Below the pieces are notes generated by a model. The model was not told the origin of the DNA, did not search any database, and worked only from the letters and a program-made list of their open reading frames with translations. From assembly GCF_950295315.1 (NCBI RefSeq), contig NC_080179.1, forward strand, positions 76,428,448 through 76,492,447: a stretch of 64,000 nucleotides of DNA, written 5' to 3'. Numbering within the stretch: position 1 is the stretch's first letter; every line of letters begins with the position of its first letter. Both the position numbers and the translations under genes were made by a program. The stretch is from Erinaceus europaeus. Lineage: Eukaryota; Chordata; Mammalia; Eulipotyphla; Erinaceidae. Of this stretch, positions 11,201-18,768 are shown in pieces.

Positions 11201-13071
11201 GTTTTTGCCTCCATGGTTATATCACTGGGGCTTGATGCCTGCACTATGATTTCACTGCTCCTAGAGGCCATTTTTCCTATTTTGTTGTCCTTGTAGCTGT
11301 TATAGCTGTTGTTGTTGGATAGGACAGAGAGAAATCGAAAGAGGAGGGGAGATAGACAGGAGAAAGACAGACACCTGCAGACCTGCTTCACCGCCTGTGA
11401 AGCGACTCCCCTGCAGGTGGGGAGCCGGGGGCTTCAACCGGGACCCTTATGCCGGTCCCTGCGCTTTGCGCCACATGCGCTTAACCCACTGTTTTTTTCT
11501 CAGGCTTTAGAATTACTGACACCGGCTGTTGCAGACAACGCTAATGCCAGAATGAAAGCACATGTGCGACGAGGAACAGCTTTCTGCCAGCTGGAGCTGT
11601 ACGTGGAAGGTAAGAAAATGATGTCTCACTTGCAAGTCAGACTCACATTGTCATTGGGACTGCTTAAGGCCCAGGAAAACCCACAGTATCTGCTCTTTGC
11701 CTCTGTCTGTGGGACTCGGATAAGGTCTGTCATTCAGCCCTAATGTCTAGAAGCCATAGTGTGTTTCTTGTTTTCAGTCCTCATGTATACACAGACTATT
11801 TGTCATCATGTTGCTCCAAAGACAACCTCTTATAGATGCTGGAGGGATTTTTTTCCTTTTAAGATATATTTTATTTATTTCACGAGAGAGTAGACAGACG
11901 CCAAAGCACCACTCTGGCATATTGACGCCAGGGATCAACCCAAGAACCTCAGGCATGCAATTTTCTTTCTTTGCTTCTTTTTTTCCTTTTGCCTCCAGGG
12001 TTATCGCTGGAGCTCGTGCCTGCACTATGAGTCCTCTGCTCCTAGAGGCCAGTTTTTCATTGCTATTGTTGCTGCTGGATAGGACAGAGAGAAATCGAGA
12101 GAGGGGAAGACAGAGAGGGAGAGACACCCGCAGACCTGCTTCACTGCGTGTGAAGTGACCCCTCCAATTGAAATGCTACAATTGTTTTAATAGGAGTTTG
12201 AAGTTTTTCATGCTTTAATGACTTTAAACTGTTATATTATTTGCATATATGTTTAAAATAACTTCTTTATTGAATCCTGAATGCATTCACTATAATAATT
12301 CCTAAAAATCACATTTTTCCCCCTAAAGTTCCTTAGAGATACTACCACTGAGTAAAAGCAAAAGTAGGATTTAAAACCTGGTACTTGTTCTGAAGTAGGA
12401 TTCATTTATTTATTATTACCAGGGTAATTGCTGGGGCTCAGTGTTGGCCGGAAGAATTCACTGCTCCTAGTGAATTCTTCCCATTTTTCCTATTTACTTT
12501 TCTTTGTTTTATTTTATGAGAGAGAGAGAAATCAAGAGGGAAAGGAGGTAGAGAGAGAGTAAGAAAGCTGAGGGCTGGGTGGTGGAGCGCCTGATTGTGG
12601 ACACACACTGCAGTGTGCAAGGACCTGGGTTCAAGCCCTGGTGCCCACGTGCAGGGGAAAAGCTTCGCAAGTGGTGAAGCAGGGCTGCGGGTGTCTCTGT
12701 GTCTCTCCCTCCACTCCCCCTCGTCTCTCAATTTCTCTGTGTTTCTACCCAATAATCATAAGTAAATACATAAATACCTGAAAAAAGCCTCCTGCAGACT
12801 TGCTTCACCCCTGGAACCCAAGTCCCTTGCACATGGTAATGTGTGCACTCAACCAGGTACCACTCTGAAATAGGTTCTGAGTGGTTATTTTTAAATAATG
12901 TTCAGCTAAGACACGTATTTCTAAAGTTTTTTTCTTGGTCCTAATTCCTTTGCAAATGCAGGTTTACAAGATTATGAAGCTGCACTGAAGATTGATCCAT
13001 CCAACCAAGTCGTACAAAATGATGCTGAGAAGATTCGGAATATAATTCAAGGAACAGAATTAAAATCTTAA
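1536..13071 (+). CDS. DNAAF4: DNAAF4 (DYX1C1), last three coding exons
   Basis: Dynein axonemal assembly factor 4 is a cytoplasmic co-chaperone that helps HSP90-type machinery preassemble outer and inner dynein arms for motile cilia. It carries an N-terminal CS/p23 domain and C-terminal TPRs. Only the C-terminal part is here: exons 1536-1689, 11504-11609 and 12962-13071 join in frame (phases 0 and 1) to give about 122 residues. This is the TPR block, with peptides such as [20 protein letters not shown] and [19 protein letters not shown], and the conserved terminus IIQGTELKS. The first exon begins with the last base of a split codon, so the CS domain and most of the protein lie left of the window. 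All junctions are AG/GT. Identity rests on recall of the mammalian protein and the order DNAAF4-PIERCE2-CCPG1. In human a DNAAF4-CCPG1 read-through transcript is annotated; the same orientation here would allow it. Confidence 0.93.
1814..1948 (+). repeat. C-family SINE
   Basis: GCTCAGTGGGCAGAGTGTTAG head and CTCAAGCGTGAGTCCTGGG box, ending CTCTCTCGTTTTCTCATTAA. Confidence 0.65.
1950..2165 (+). repeat. B-family SINE
   Basis: GGGGCCAGGCAGTGACACACC head, CTGCAGTGGGGAAGC core and AAAATAAATAATAAATAAA tail. Confidence 0.8.
2183..2211. repeat. (GT)n microsatellite
   Basis: About 14 uninterrupted GT dinucleotides, just after the A-rich tail of the preceding B SINE. Confidence 0.95.
2225..2445 (+). 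repeat. Diverged SINE, family uncertain
   Basis: Ordered SINE layout with a GGCCGTGGGTTCAGCCCCGGC box, a pyrimidine-rich body and an AATCAATAAATCTTAAATAA tail. The head does not clearly match families A-E. Confidence 0.5.
2460..2738 (-). repeat. A-family SINE
   Basis: Reverse-strand copy from TTTTCCCTTTTGTTGCCC to CCCGCTGCGCCACCGCCC, near full length. A C-like minus fragment follows at 2750-2850; 2856-3010 shows no recognisable element. Confidence 0.85.
3015..3425 (+). repeat. A-long SINE split by a nested B SINE
   Basis: The left part (3015-3058) carries AAGCAGTGAAGCAGATCTGC. The right part (3277-3425) resumes with the pyrimidine tract and the long-form module GAAATGGCCGCCAGACCAGG. The two fit as one element interrupted by 3062-3275. 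Confidence 0.75.
3062..3275 (-). repeat. B-family SINE nested in an A-long SINE
   Basis: Reads TTGACAGGGACAGCCAGAAA through GTGCACCACCACCCGGCCCC and lies inside an older A-long copy of opposite orientation, so it inserted later. 3426-3700 downstream shows no recognisable feature. Confidence 0.8.
3701..3960 (-). mobile_element. LINE-1 3' end, older subfamily
   Basis: The block AATCAACAGTGAAATACAG ... TGTACATGTATAACATTTGC ... TCTTACTCTGGTACAGTGCA parallels, at lower identity, the 3' untranslated end of the young L1 next to it. Confidence 0.7.
3969..4480 (-). mobile_element. LINE-1 3' fragment, 5'-truncated, young
   Basis: Nearly identical to 4715-5215 in the larger L1 (shared AATAATTTATTGGGGAATTA and TTTGTACATGCATAACATTC). 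It ends abruptly after the ORF2 C-terminal coding segment at ACACAGATC. It includes a (CCCA)n stretch near 4115. Confidence 0.85.
4498..4685 (-). repeat. A-family SINE, 3'-truncated
   Basis: Reads CTACAGAGAAGGGGGAGAG through CTTAACCTGCTGTGCTACC; the A-rich end is missing. It lies between two L1 3' ends of the same orientation. Confidence 0.75.
4957..8781 (-). pseudogene. L1 ORF2 (endonuclease-reverse transcriptase), two frameshifts
   Basis: The N-terminal apurinic-type endonuclease is recognisable: start [20 protein letters not shown], then [19 protein letters not shown] and FSDHSGIKL. The reverse transcriptase has [34 protein letters not shown] and the catalytic FADDMIVYM. The C-terminal zinc-knuckle-like segment [18 protein letters not shown] and MEYYSAVKN follow. 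The 986-residue open part (8781 to 5821) ends where a T run is one base shorter than in the 60.2-kb copy. A second one-base gain in a G run near 5568-5574 separates the C-terminal 200 residues. No stop codon lies elsewhere in the reading path. In the intact family the product nicks target DNA and primes reverse transcription there. Confidence 0.92.
8838..9623 (-). pseudogene. L1 ORF1 (RNA-binding chaperone), N-terminally truncated
   Basis: 261 open codons. A coiled coil occupies about residues 8-100 (heptads such as [11 protein letters not shown] and [14 protein letters not shown]). An RRM-like segment begins near [11 protein letters not shown]. The C-terminal domain has [17 protein letters not shown] and [13 protein letters not shown]. 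Human ORF1p is about 338 residues, so roughly 70-80 N-terminal residues are missing. An in-frame stop lies 14 codons upstream, and the element ends at about 9680. In intact elements the trimer coats L1 RNA. Confidence 0.85.
9705..9900 (-). repeat. A-family SINE, internal deletion near head
   Basis: Reads TTGTTGTTGGATAGAGAAA through CTTAACCCACTGCACTACC. Confidence 0.8.
9925..10132 (-). repeat. B-family SINE
   Basis: Full-length reverse copy: ATTATCTTTATTTATTGG through GTGCGCCACCACCCGGCCCC. Confidence 0.88.
10145..10445 (-). repeat. A-family SINE
   Basis: Reads TTTTTTGTTGCCCTTGTTG to GTGCTACTGCCCGACTCCC, with a short duplication of a GGAGGGG(G)AGACGGGGAGAG segment at 10260-10303. Confidence 0.85.
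10450..10740. repeat. Dispersed repeat X, fragment
   Basis: GGGCTCTGGAGAGGTGAGG and CCAGGACACATTGGTGAGG recur near 27.79 and 41.89 kb, with the downstream ATATAAAGCAGGACAAATAG block also seen near 41.99 kb. Class not determined. The flank to 11,190 looks like ordinary intron. Confidence 0.65.
11200..11490 (-). repeat. A-long SINE abutting a DNAAF4 splice acceptor
   Basis: Runs from TTTTTGCCTCCATGGTTATA to GCGCTTAACCCACTG. It stops directly at the GTTTTTTTCTCAG acceptor tract of the exon at 11504, so its head lies within about 13 bases of the exon. Confidence 0.85.
11504..11609 (+). CDS. DNAAF4: DNAAF4 penultimate exon
   Basis: Acceptor TTTTTTTCTCAG/GCT and donor GAAG/GTAAG. It encodes [20 protein letters not shown] and the start of the last TPR ([10 protein letters not shown]). 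Phase 0 in, phase 1 out. Confidence 0.93.
11855..11960 (-). repeat. C-family SINE, truncated
   Basis: CACCACTCTGGCATATTGACG and GGGATCAACCCAAGAACCTC are the diagnostic C boxes on the reverse strand. Confidence 0.65.
11970..12160 (-). repeat. A-long SINE, head missing
   Basis: Long-form module GCCTCCAGGGTTATCGCTGG, then GGATAGGACAGAGAGAAATCG; it breaks off after GCGTGTGAAGTGACC. 12165-12400 holds AT-rich intron with no recognised element. Confidence 0.8.
12410..12870 (-). repeat. Old SINE split by a nested B SINE
   Basis: The left piece (12410-12560) has the module ACCAGGGTAATTGCTGGGGC; the right piece (12788-12870) has CCTGCAGACTTGCTTCACC and CACTCAACCAGGTACCAC. Confidence 0.6.
12563..12785 (+). 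repeat. B-family SINE nested in an older SINE
   Basis: GGGCTGGGTGGTGGAGCGCC head, GTGCAGGGGAAAAGCTTCGC core and CCAATAATCATAAGTAAATA tail, opposite in orientation to its host. Confidence 0.8.
12962..13071 (+). CDS. DNAAF4: DNAAF4 last coding exon
   Basis: Acceptor TTTGCAAATGCAG/GT. It encodes [20 protein letters not shown] through the terminal GTELKS and a TAA stop at 13069-13071. The 3' UTR follows. No canonical AATAAA is evident before the next SINE at 13275, only weaker AT-rich variants, so the polyadenylation point is not resolved. Confidence 0.94.
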
Positions 13072-13274
13072 TCAGTCCGAAAAGCAACTGGGTGTTGTTT
13101 TAAATCTTTCAAAAATATGCATTAGGAGTGTTTGTACATATTGTAACTGATCATATAAAATTATATTCTTACTAGGACTCTAGCTGTAGAGGGTAAAGTA
13201 TTGTAAATCTACAGAAAATGAAAAATTTTGACTTAAATAATTTCTGAGTAATCAAAATAATAATTATCATTATT

Positions 13275-13555
13275 ATTTTTTTGTCTCCAGGGTTATCTCC
13301 GGGGCTCAGTGCCTGCACTAGGAATCCACTGCTTCTGGAGACCATTTTTCCCATTTTGTTGCCCTTGTTATTGTTACCATAGTTGGACAGGGCAGAGAGA
13401 AATGGAGAGAAGAGGGGAAGACAGAGAGGGGAAGAGACAGACAGACCTGCTTCACTGCTTGTGGGGAGGGAGCCGGGGGCTCGAACTAGGATCCTTATGC
13501 CAGTCCTTGTGCTTTGCGCCATGTGCACTTAACCTGCTGTACTACCGCCGGACCC
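13275..13555 (-). repeat. A-long SINE
   Basis: From TTTTTTGTCTCCAGGGTTATC to CTGTACTACCGCCGGACCCC, lying just past the DNAAF4 stop. Confidence 0.85.
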
Positions 13556-13839
13556 CCTCTAGTTTAATTCTTCACTTCATATTAAAACATAATCTAATTC
13601 TATAATTTTCATTGTTGAATTTAGCTTTCTCTTGTAACTAGCTAAATATTTGTTGGTAAAGTGACTACCATCCCACTCACAAATTCATTTTTAGCAAAGT
13701 AGGATTGTAAAATAAGATCATATTATTCATAGCACATTTGTGCTTGCATTGAATAGTCAGTAAATATATAGCTGACCGAATATAAATATCCTTGATTGGA
13801 TATCAGTGCTGTTTCGACCTGAGATTTAAAACTCTTTTC

Positions 13840-13901
13840 ATGCAGGCATTATTTAAAAATATTTATTTATTTTCCCTTTTGTTGCCCTTTATGCAGGCAT
13901 T
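13840..13901 (-). repeat. 40-bp SINE stub with perfect 11-bp target duplication
   Basis: ATGCAGGCATT occurs at 13840-13850 and again at 13891-13901. Between them are exactly 40 bases ending TTTTCCCTTTTGTTGCCC, the 3' tail of an A SINE. On the minus strand it supplies overlapping AATAAA hexamers about 60 bases after the PIERCE2 stop. The rest of 13556-13930 shows no other element. Confidence 0.85.
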
Positions 13902-13930
13902 TTCTTTCACATAGAGAAAGGATAACATCT

Positions 13931-14275
13931 TCACAGAGTGTGTTGGAAGTTCGGGAAATCGAGAGTCCTGGTTTTGTCAGAGCTAGTGTTCAGGGTATTA
14001 TTCTGATAGAACCCGGTAGCTTTAAGATGGCTTGAAAACACTTGCTCCTTTGGAGTGAAGACGCAGGGGAAGAACTGTGGCAGAGAGGAGCACTCGCCGT
14101 AGTAGCTTGACTGGGTCTTGTACATGATCATCTTGGGTTTGGACAGCGAGGTCGCCGTGCTGAGGGCCTTCGGGTCCAGCATGCAGGAGAACACGGGATT
14201 GCCAGGGTTCACACAAGGAGCCGGCTGGGCGGCTGACTGCTGCCCCGGGCTTGCAGCAGAACTGCTTTTCTTAGC
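13931..14275 (-). CDS. PIERCE2: PIERCE2 (C15orf65), terminal coding exon
   Basis: PIERCE2 is a small microtubule inner protein of ciliary doublets that, with its paralogue PIERCE1, helps anchor outer dynein arms of motile cilia. The exon reads from a TTCTTCTAG acceptor (14276-14284) in open frame to TGA at 13931-13933: 114 residues with the conserved core VNPGNPVFSCMLDPK, KPKMIMYKTQSSYYGE, FFPCVFTPKEQVFSSHL and a terminus TRTLDFPNFQHTL. I chose the splice acceptor as left limit, not the GTG at 14212 or the internal ATG, because the frame stays open to the acceptor and family members carry residues before NPGNP. Those upstream residues are poorly conserved and Ala/Ser/Gln-rich. A short first coding exon should lie toward the CpG island near 19 kb; I could not locate it. 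The exon is convergent with DNAAF4, about 860 bases past its stop. Confidence 0.88.
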   Translation of the reverse strand, partial: AKKSSSAASPGQQSAAQPAPCVNPGNPVFSCMLDPKALSTATSLSKPKMIMYKTQSSYYGECSSLPQFFPCVFTPKEQVFSSHLKATGFYQNNTLNTSSDKTRTLDFPNFQHTL

Positions 14276-14409
14276 CTAGAAGAAAGCAAGCACATCAGAC
14301 CACCCTGCGTTGGAAATCAGCCAACACTACAGGAGAACATGAGAACTCAGCCCCGCCCTACCTTGCACCGGTCACAAAACATAGTTTGAAATGGATTAAA
14401 GATTTAATT

Positions 14410-14530
14410 GGGGGGCAGGGCTAGATAGCACGATGGTTATGCAAAGAGACTCTCAGGCCTGAGGCTCCAAAGTCCCAGGTTAAACCACCCGCCCACCCTA
14501 AACCAGACTAAGCAGCGCTCTGGTGTCACA
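14410..14530 (+). repeat. D-family SINE, seed of the adjacent minisatellite
   Basis: CGATGGTTATGCAAAGAGAC and CCTGAGGCTCCAAAGTCCC, then ACCAGACTAAGCAGCGCTCT; its 3' half continues as the repeated unit of the array. Confidence 0.8.
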
Positions 14531-15325
14531 AACAGGTTAACCCCCCCCCCCCCCGCACCACCCTAGACCAGACTAAGCGGCGCTCTGGTGTCACAAACAG
14601 GTTAAACCCCCCCCCCCCGCATCACCCTAGACCAGACTAAGCAGCGCTCTGGTGTTACAGACAGGTTAAACCCCCCCCCCCGCATCACCCTAGACCAGAC
14701 TAAGCAGCGCTCTGGTGTTACAGACAGGTTAACCCCCCCGCACCACCCTAGACCAGGACTAAGCGGCGCTCTGGTGTTACAGACAGGTTACCCCCCCCCC
14801 CCCCGCACCACCCTAGACCAGAATAAGCGGCGCTCTGGTGTCACAAACAGGTTAACCCCCCCCCCCCCCCCGCACCACCCTAGACCACGACTAAGCGGCG
14901 CTCTGGTGTTACAGACAGGTTACCCCCCCCCCCCCCGCACCACCCTAGACCAGACTAAGCGGCGCTCTGGTGTCACAAACAGGTTAACCCCCCCCCCCCC
15001 CCGCACCACCCTAGACCAGAATAAGCGGCGCTCTGGTGTCACAAACAGGTTAAACCCCCCCGCATCACCCTAGACCAGACTAAGCAGCGCTCTGGTGTTA
15101 CAGACAGGTTAACCCCCCCCCCCCCCCCCCGCACCACCCTAGACCAGACTAAGCGGCGCTCTGGTGTCACAAACAGGTTAAACCTCCCCCCCCCCCCCCC
15201 CCCGCACCACCCTAGACCAGACTAAGCGGCGCTCTGGTGTCACAAACAGGTTAAACCCCCCCCCCCCCCCCCCCCCCCCGCACCACCCTAGACCAGATTA
15301 AGCGGCGCTCTGGTGTTAAAAACAG
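14501..15325. repeat. Minisatellite, about 13 units of 61-80 bp with poly-C
   Basis: Each unit has CACCCTAGACCAGACTAAG, CGGCGCTCTGGTGT, a T/C-variable ACAAACAGGTTA and a pure C run of 7 to over 20. Unit length varies almost only through the C run. The unit is the 3' half of a D SINE. Reading frames that cross it are repeat artefacts. Confidence 0.93.
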
Positions 15326-15394
15326 ACTTAACTGGAAGACCGGAAGCCATTTAACTCCTAGGAAAAACCAGAAAAATATCAAATAAAGCTCCTA

Positions 15395-15520
15395 GTGGTC
15401 CAGGAGGTGGCGCAGTGGGTAACTCATTGGACCCTCAAGCATGAGGGCCTGAGTTTGGTCCCTGGCATTACATGTGCCAGCGTGATGCTTCGGGCCTCAC
15501 TCCCATAAATATATCTATTT
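15395..15520 (+). repeat. C-family SINE
   Basis: GGAGGTGGCGCAGTGGGTAAC head and CTCAAGCATGAGGGCCTGAG box. 15521-15800 beyond it shows only AT-rich sequence. Confidence 0.75.
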
Positions 15521-15804
15521 TTAGATCATTGATGTTGGCCTTGGAAACTTGTTTTTGATTATGAAAACTTTGTTTTTGGTTACCAAACAAAATCAACAAA
15601 AACAAAAAATGAAATGTAATTATGGTAAATTTAAAAAGCAACACAAATCAAAGCAGAAACCAAAAGAATGAAGTGACAAGTTGCAAAGTGGGTGGGAATA
15701 TTTAGAATGTATCAGGTCAGGAGCTAATCACCAAAATACATAAGGAACTTGCATTACTAACAGCAGATCCCCAAACAATCTGATTTGATTCATTTATTTT
15801 ATTT

Positions 15805-16070
15805 TATTTGCCACCAGAGTTTATCACTAGGGCACTCCAAATCCACTGCTCCTGGTGGCCATCTTTTCATTTTTTTTTAAAGTGATATTTCATTTGGTAG
15901 GACAGAAATTGAGAGGGGAGAGGGAGTGGGAGAGGGAGAGGGAGAGAGAGCTCGAGCCCTATACGCAGATCTATTTCACCATTTGTGAAGGAAGCATCCC
16001 CCTGCAGGTGGAGAGCCGGGGCTCCATCCCAGGTCCTTGTGCACAACCAGGTGCCCCACCGGCGGCTGTC
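15805..16070 (-). repeat. Old A-long/B-type SINE
   Basis: GCCACCAGAGTTTATCACTAG module, GACAGAAATTGAGAGGGGAG, then CCCTGCAGGTGGAGAGCCGG in SINE order, diverged. Confidence 0.6.
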
Positions 16071-16103
16071 TCCCCAAACAGCCCCAGTTAAAAGTACCGA
16101 GGG

Positions 16104-16687
16104 CAGGTCAGCTTCTCCGGTCCGCTCTCCTCCGCAACCATGTCTGACAAACCCGATGTGGCCAAGATTGAGACATTCGCTAAAGCGAGACTGAAGGAGA
16201 CAGAGGAAACCCCAGAGGAAACCCCCCGCCTTCAGAAGAAACGCCTGAACAGGGGAAGCAAGCCGCTGAATGGTGAGAGGCAGGCGTCGCCAGTGCGCAC
16301 ACCGCGTCCCGCGAGCTGCCTTCTTACGTAGTTACTGCTTTTAGCTGTTTAACTTTGTAAGATGCAAAGAGGTTGGGTTGCGTTTACATGACTGTGCTGC
16401 CCCTTTCCACATGCAAGAACCACCGACAACGATGGGATGGCCGAGCCTGCCTCTCCCACCCCTACATAAAGCCCTGGCTGGCCAGGGAGGAGAGAACCTG
16501 CATGTTGGTGGAGGAGGGGCTGGGAGGGAGACGGAGACCTAGAGTCACAATCCAGCCGGTCTAAGGCGGCCTGCGGGCTAGTAAGTGCAGCTACACCAAA
16601 TCGCCATTTTTTTGTTCAATGATTTTAATTACTGAATGCACAATTTTTAAAATATGCAAATAAAGTTTTAAAACTTGAAAAAAAAAA
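16104..16687 (+). pseudogene. Processed pseudogene of thymosin beta-4 (TMSB4X)
   Basis: An intronless copy of the thymosin beta-4 mRNA. A short 5' UTR piece ending TCCTCCGCAACC leads to ATG at 16140 and MSDKPDVAKIETFAKARLK, recognisably the actin-sequestering peptide. Insertion and substitutions around 16200-16230 then throw the frame, and the usual 44-codon ORF is lost: the open frame runs on to 63 codons with unrelated sequence. The 3' UTR match is extensive (TTTAACTTTGTAAGATGCAAAG, ATGACTGTGCTGCCCCTT) to a polyadenylation signal and an A tail at 16678-16687. Similar 14-base flanks, AAAAGTACCGAGGG at 16090 and AAAAGTATAGAGAG at 16684, look like a decayed target-site duplication. L1 machinery is the expected source. 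Not expected to make thymosin. Confidence 0.92.
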
Positions 16688-16694
16688 GTATAGA

Positions 16695-17030
16695 GAGGAC
16701 CTGACTGGCATTTTTCCAAAGACATACAGATGGCCGACAGGCACTTTCGAAGAGGTGTCTGACATCACTCATCACAAAAGAACTGCAGGCCCAGCGTGCT
16801 GCGTCCTCACACCTGTCGGCACAGCTGCCCAAAGCCCGTGGTGCTCGGAAGGGTGTGAAGATGCCTGCACCCCCCCCCCACCTTGCTGAGTACCAGCACG
16901 ACCTTGGGGGCGCCTCACTGCCAACTGAACACACTGGGAGCTTATTTGGAAGTCGAAGTCTTTTCTCCATAGCAGTGCTCTTCTCTCTTGGAAAGCTTTG
17001 TACATTTACATCCACATAAAATATCCAGGG
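16695..17030 (+). mobile_element. Old LINE-1 ORF2 fragment
   Basis: TTTTTCCAAAGACATACAGA, CATCACTCATCACAAAAGAA and CCTCACACCTGTCGGCACAG follow the C-terminal end of mammalian L1 ORF2 in order. Opposite in orientation to the young L1s and much older. Confidence 0.6.
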
Positions 17031-17035
17031 ATTGA

Positions 17036-17155
17036 AGGGGACGGAGATAGCTGAGTGCTTATACAGACTTTCATTCCTGACGCTCTGAAGTCCCAGGTTC
17101 AATCTCCCCGCACCATCTTAGGCAGAGGTGAGCAGTGCTCTGGTTAAAAAAAAAA
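17036..17155 (+). repeat. D-family SINE
   Basis: GACGCTCTGAAGTCCCAGGT and GAGCAGTGCTCTGGTTAAAA. Confidence 0.7.
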
Positions 17156-17167
17156 TGTAATAAGGTA

Positions 17168-17335
17168 AGGGGCTAGACTTGATAAAGTGTAATAATAAGA
17201 GGCTAGACTTCATGATGGTTCAGCAAAGAGACTCTTATACCTGAGGCTCCAAAGTCCCAGGTTCCCAGGAGCGAAATCCCCTGCACCAGAGAAACCATAG
17301 CTGAGCAGCGTTCTGCTAAAAAAAAAAAAAAAAAG
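17168..17335 (+). repeat. D-family SINE with duplicated head
   Basis: GGGGCTAGACTTGATAAAG and AGGCTAGACTTCATGATGG are two versions of the head; the body AGCAAAGAGACTCTTATACC and an A17 tail follow. 17336-17605 shows no clear element. Confidence 0.7.
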
Positions 17336-17609
17336 ATAGTAAACTAAAATACGGTAAATCTGGAAGACAGCCTTGAATGTGGTTAAAACACATTTCAGGC
17401 CCAGATCTTTGGAAGGAATGTGAAGATACAGAGACACACCTGCAGGGTGGTACAAGGAGCCCCCAAGTTTGCTAAATGGGAGACTTGTTTATACACTGTC
17501 TGCTGTAAGAGCTGTAAAAAAATAAATAAAAATGAGGTGTCACCAGTGCTACATCCCAGTGTTAGCACTGTTATTATCTGTGTGACTTAGATGAAAGTGT
17601 TCTTCTATA

Positions 17610-17732
17610 GGGGAAAAGGTAGACAGCATAATGGTTATGCAAAGAGATTCTCAGGCCTGAGGCTCCAGTGTCCTAGGTTCAATCCCCAGCACCACCAAAA
17701 ACCAGAACTGACCAGTGTTGTGGTTTTAGAAA
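17610..17732 (+). repeat. D-family SINE
   Basis: GACAGCATAATGGTTATGCA head and CCTGAGGCTCCAGTGTCC; ends near CCAGTGTTGTGGTTTTAG. 17733-17990 is GC-moderate unique sequence. Confidence 0.75.
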
Positions 17733-17989
17733 GATGCACATCATGGGACATCATGGGACAGCAGCGACACGAGTCGCAGGTGCACAGACGCTCAGACAGG
17801 CCGCTCTCCGAGAAGCAAGCCGAGGAGTGAGAGCATTTCACCGGGAATTCAGGCCAAAGAGGAACTCAGAATAGCCGGCTAACGAACTACGAAGCTTGGA
17901 AGGAGAACCAGAAAGGCGGCGGCAGCGCAGGGTAAGTCAGAATAAAGCCAGCAGAGTCAGGACTGTCCAGCTGAGGGTCCCCGCCAGCT

Positions 17990-18510
17990 GCTTCGGGGCT
18001 AAAATAAAGCGCATCGGGGGCCGGGCGCCGCTTCGGGGCTAAAATAAAGCGCATCGGGGGCCGGGCGCCGCTTCGGGGCTAAAATAAAGCGCATCGGGGG
18101 CCGGGCGCCGCTTCGGGGCTAAAATAAAGCGCATCGGGGTCGGGCCGGGCGCGGCTTCGGGGCTAAAATAAAGCGCATCGGGGGCCGGGCGCTGCTTCGG
18201 GGCTAAAATAAAGCGCATCGGGGTCGGGCGAGGCTTCGGGGCTAAAATAAAGCGCATCGGGGCCGGGCGCCGCTTCGGGGCTAAAATAAAGCGCATCGGG
18301 GTCGGGCGAGGCTTCGGGGCTAAAATAAAGCGCATCGGGGTCGGGCGAGGCTTCGGGGCTAAAATAAAGCGCATCGGGGTCGGGCGAGGCTTCGGGGCTA
18401 AAATAAAGCGCATCGGGGTCGGGCCGGGCGCCGCTTCGGGGCTAAAATAAAGCGCATCGGGGTCGGGCCGGGCGCCGCTTCGGGGCTAAAATAAAGCGCA
18501 TCGGGGGCCG
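17990..18510. repeat. Minisatellite, 13 units of about 40 bp, fused to a SINE head
   Basis: CTAAAATAAAGCGCATCGGG recurs at 17999, 18039, 18079, 18119, 18163, 18203, 18242, 18281, 18320, 18359, 18398, 18444 and 18486. Each unit also contains GGGGCCGGGC, the first bases of an A SINE, and the last unit runs without a break into the complete A SINE at 18505. The array is CpG-rich and about 0.5 kb from the promoter core. Minus-strand frames through it are artefacts. Confidence 0.95.
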
Positions 18511-18768
18511 GGCTGTAGCGCAGCGGGTTAAGCGCAGGTGGCGCAAAGCGCAGGGACCGGCATAAGAATCCCGGTTCGAGCCCCCGGCTCCCCACCTGCA
18601 GGGGAGTCGCTTCACAGGCGGTGAAGCAGGTCTGCAGGTGTCTGTCTGTCTGTCTCTCCCCCTCTCTGTCTTCCCCTCCTCTCTCCGTTTCTCTCTGTCC
18701 TGTCCAACAACAGCGATGACAGCAATACTAACAACGACAAGGGCAACGCAAGGGAATGAACGAAGTAC
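18505..18768 (+). repeat. A-family SINE at the edge of the CpG island
   Basis: GGGGCCGGGCTGTAGCGCAG head, CCGGTTCGAGCCCCCGGCTC, core, ACAACGACAAGGGCAACGCA end. Confidence 0.9.

Noticed and set aside
16140..16331. 63-codon frame starting MSDKPD as a functional thymosin gene
   Set aside because: Frame diverges after about 20 residues, no introns, A tail and duplicated flanks: a processed pseudogene.
18505..18768. tRNA-like A and B boxes in the SINE heads as tRNA genes
   Set aside because: Heads are followed by SINE bodies and A-rich tails, and do not fold into complete tRNAs with acceptor stems as far as I can see by eye.
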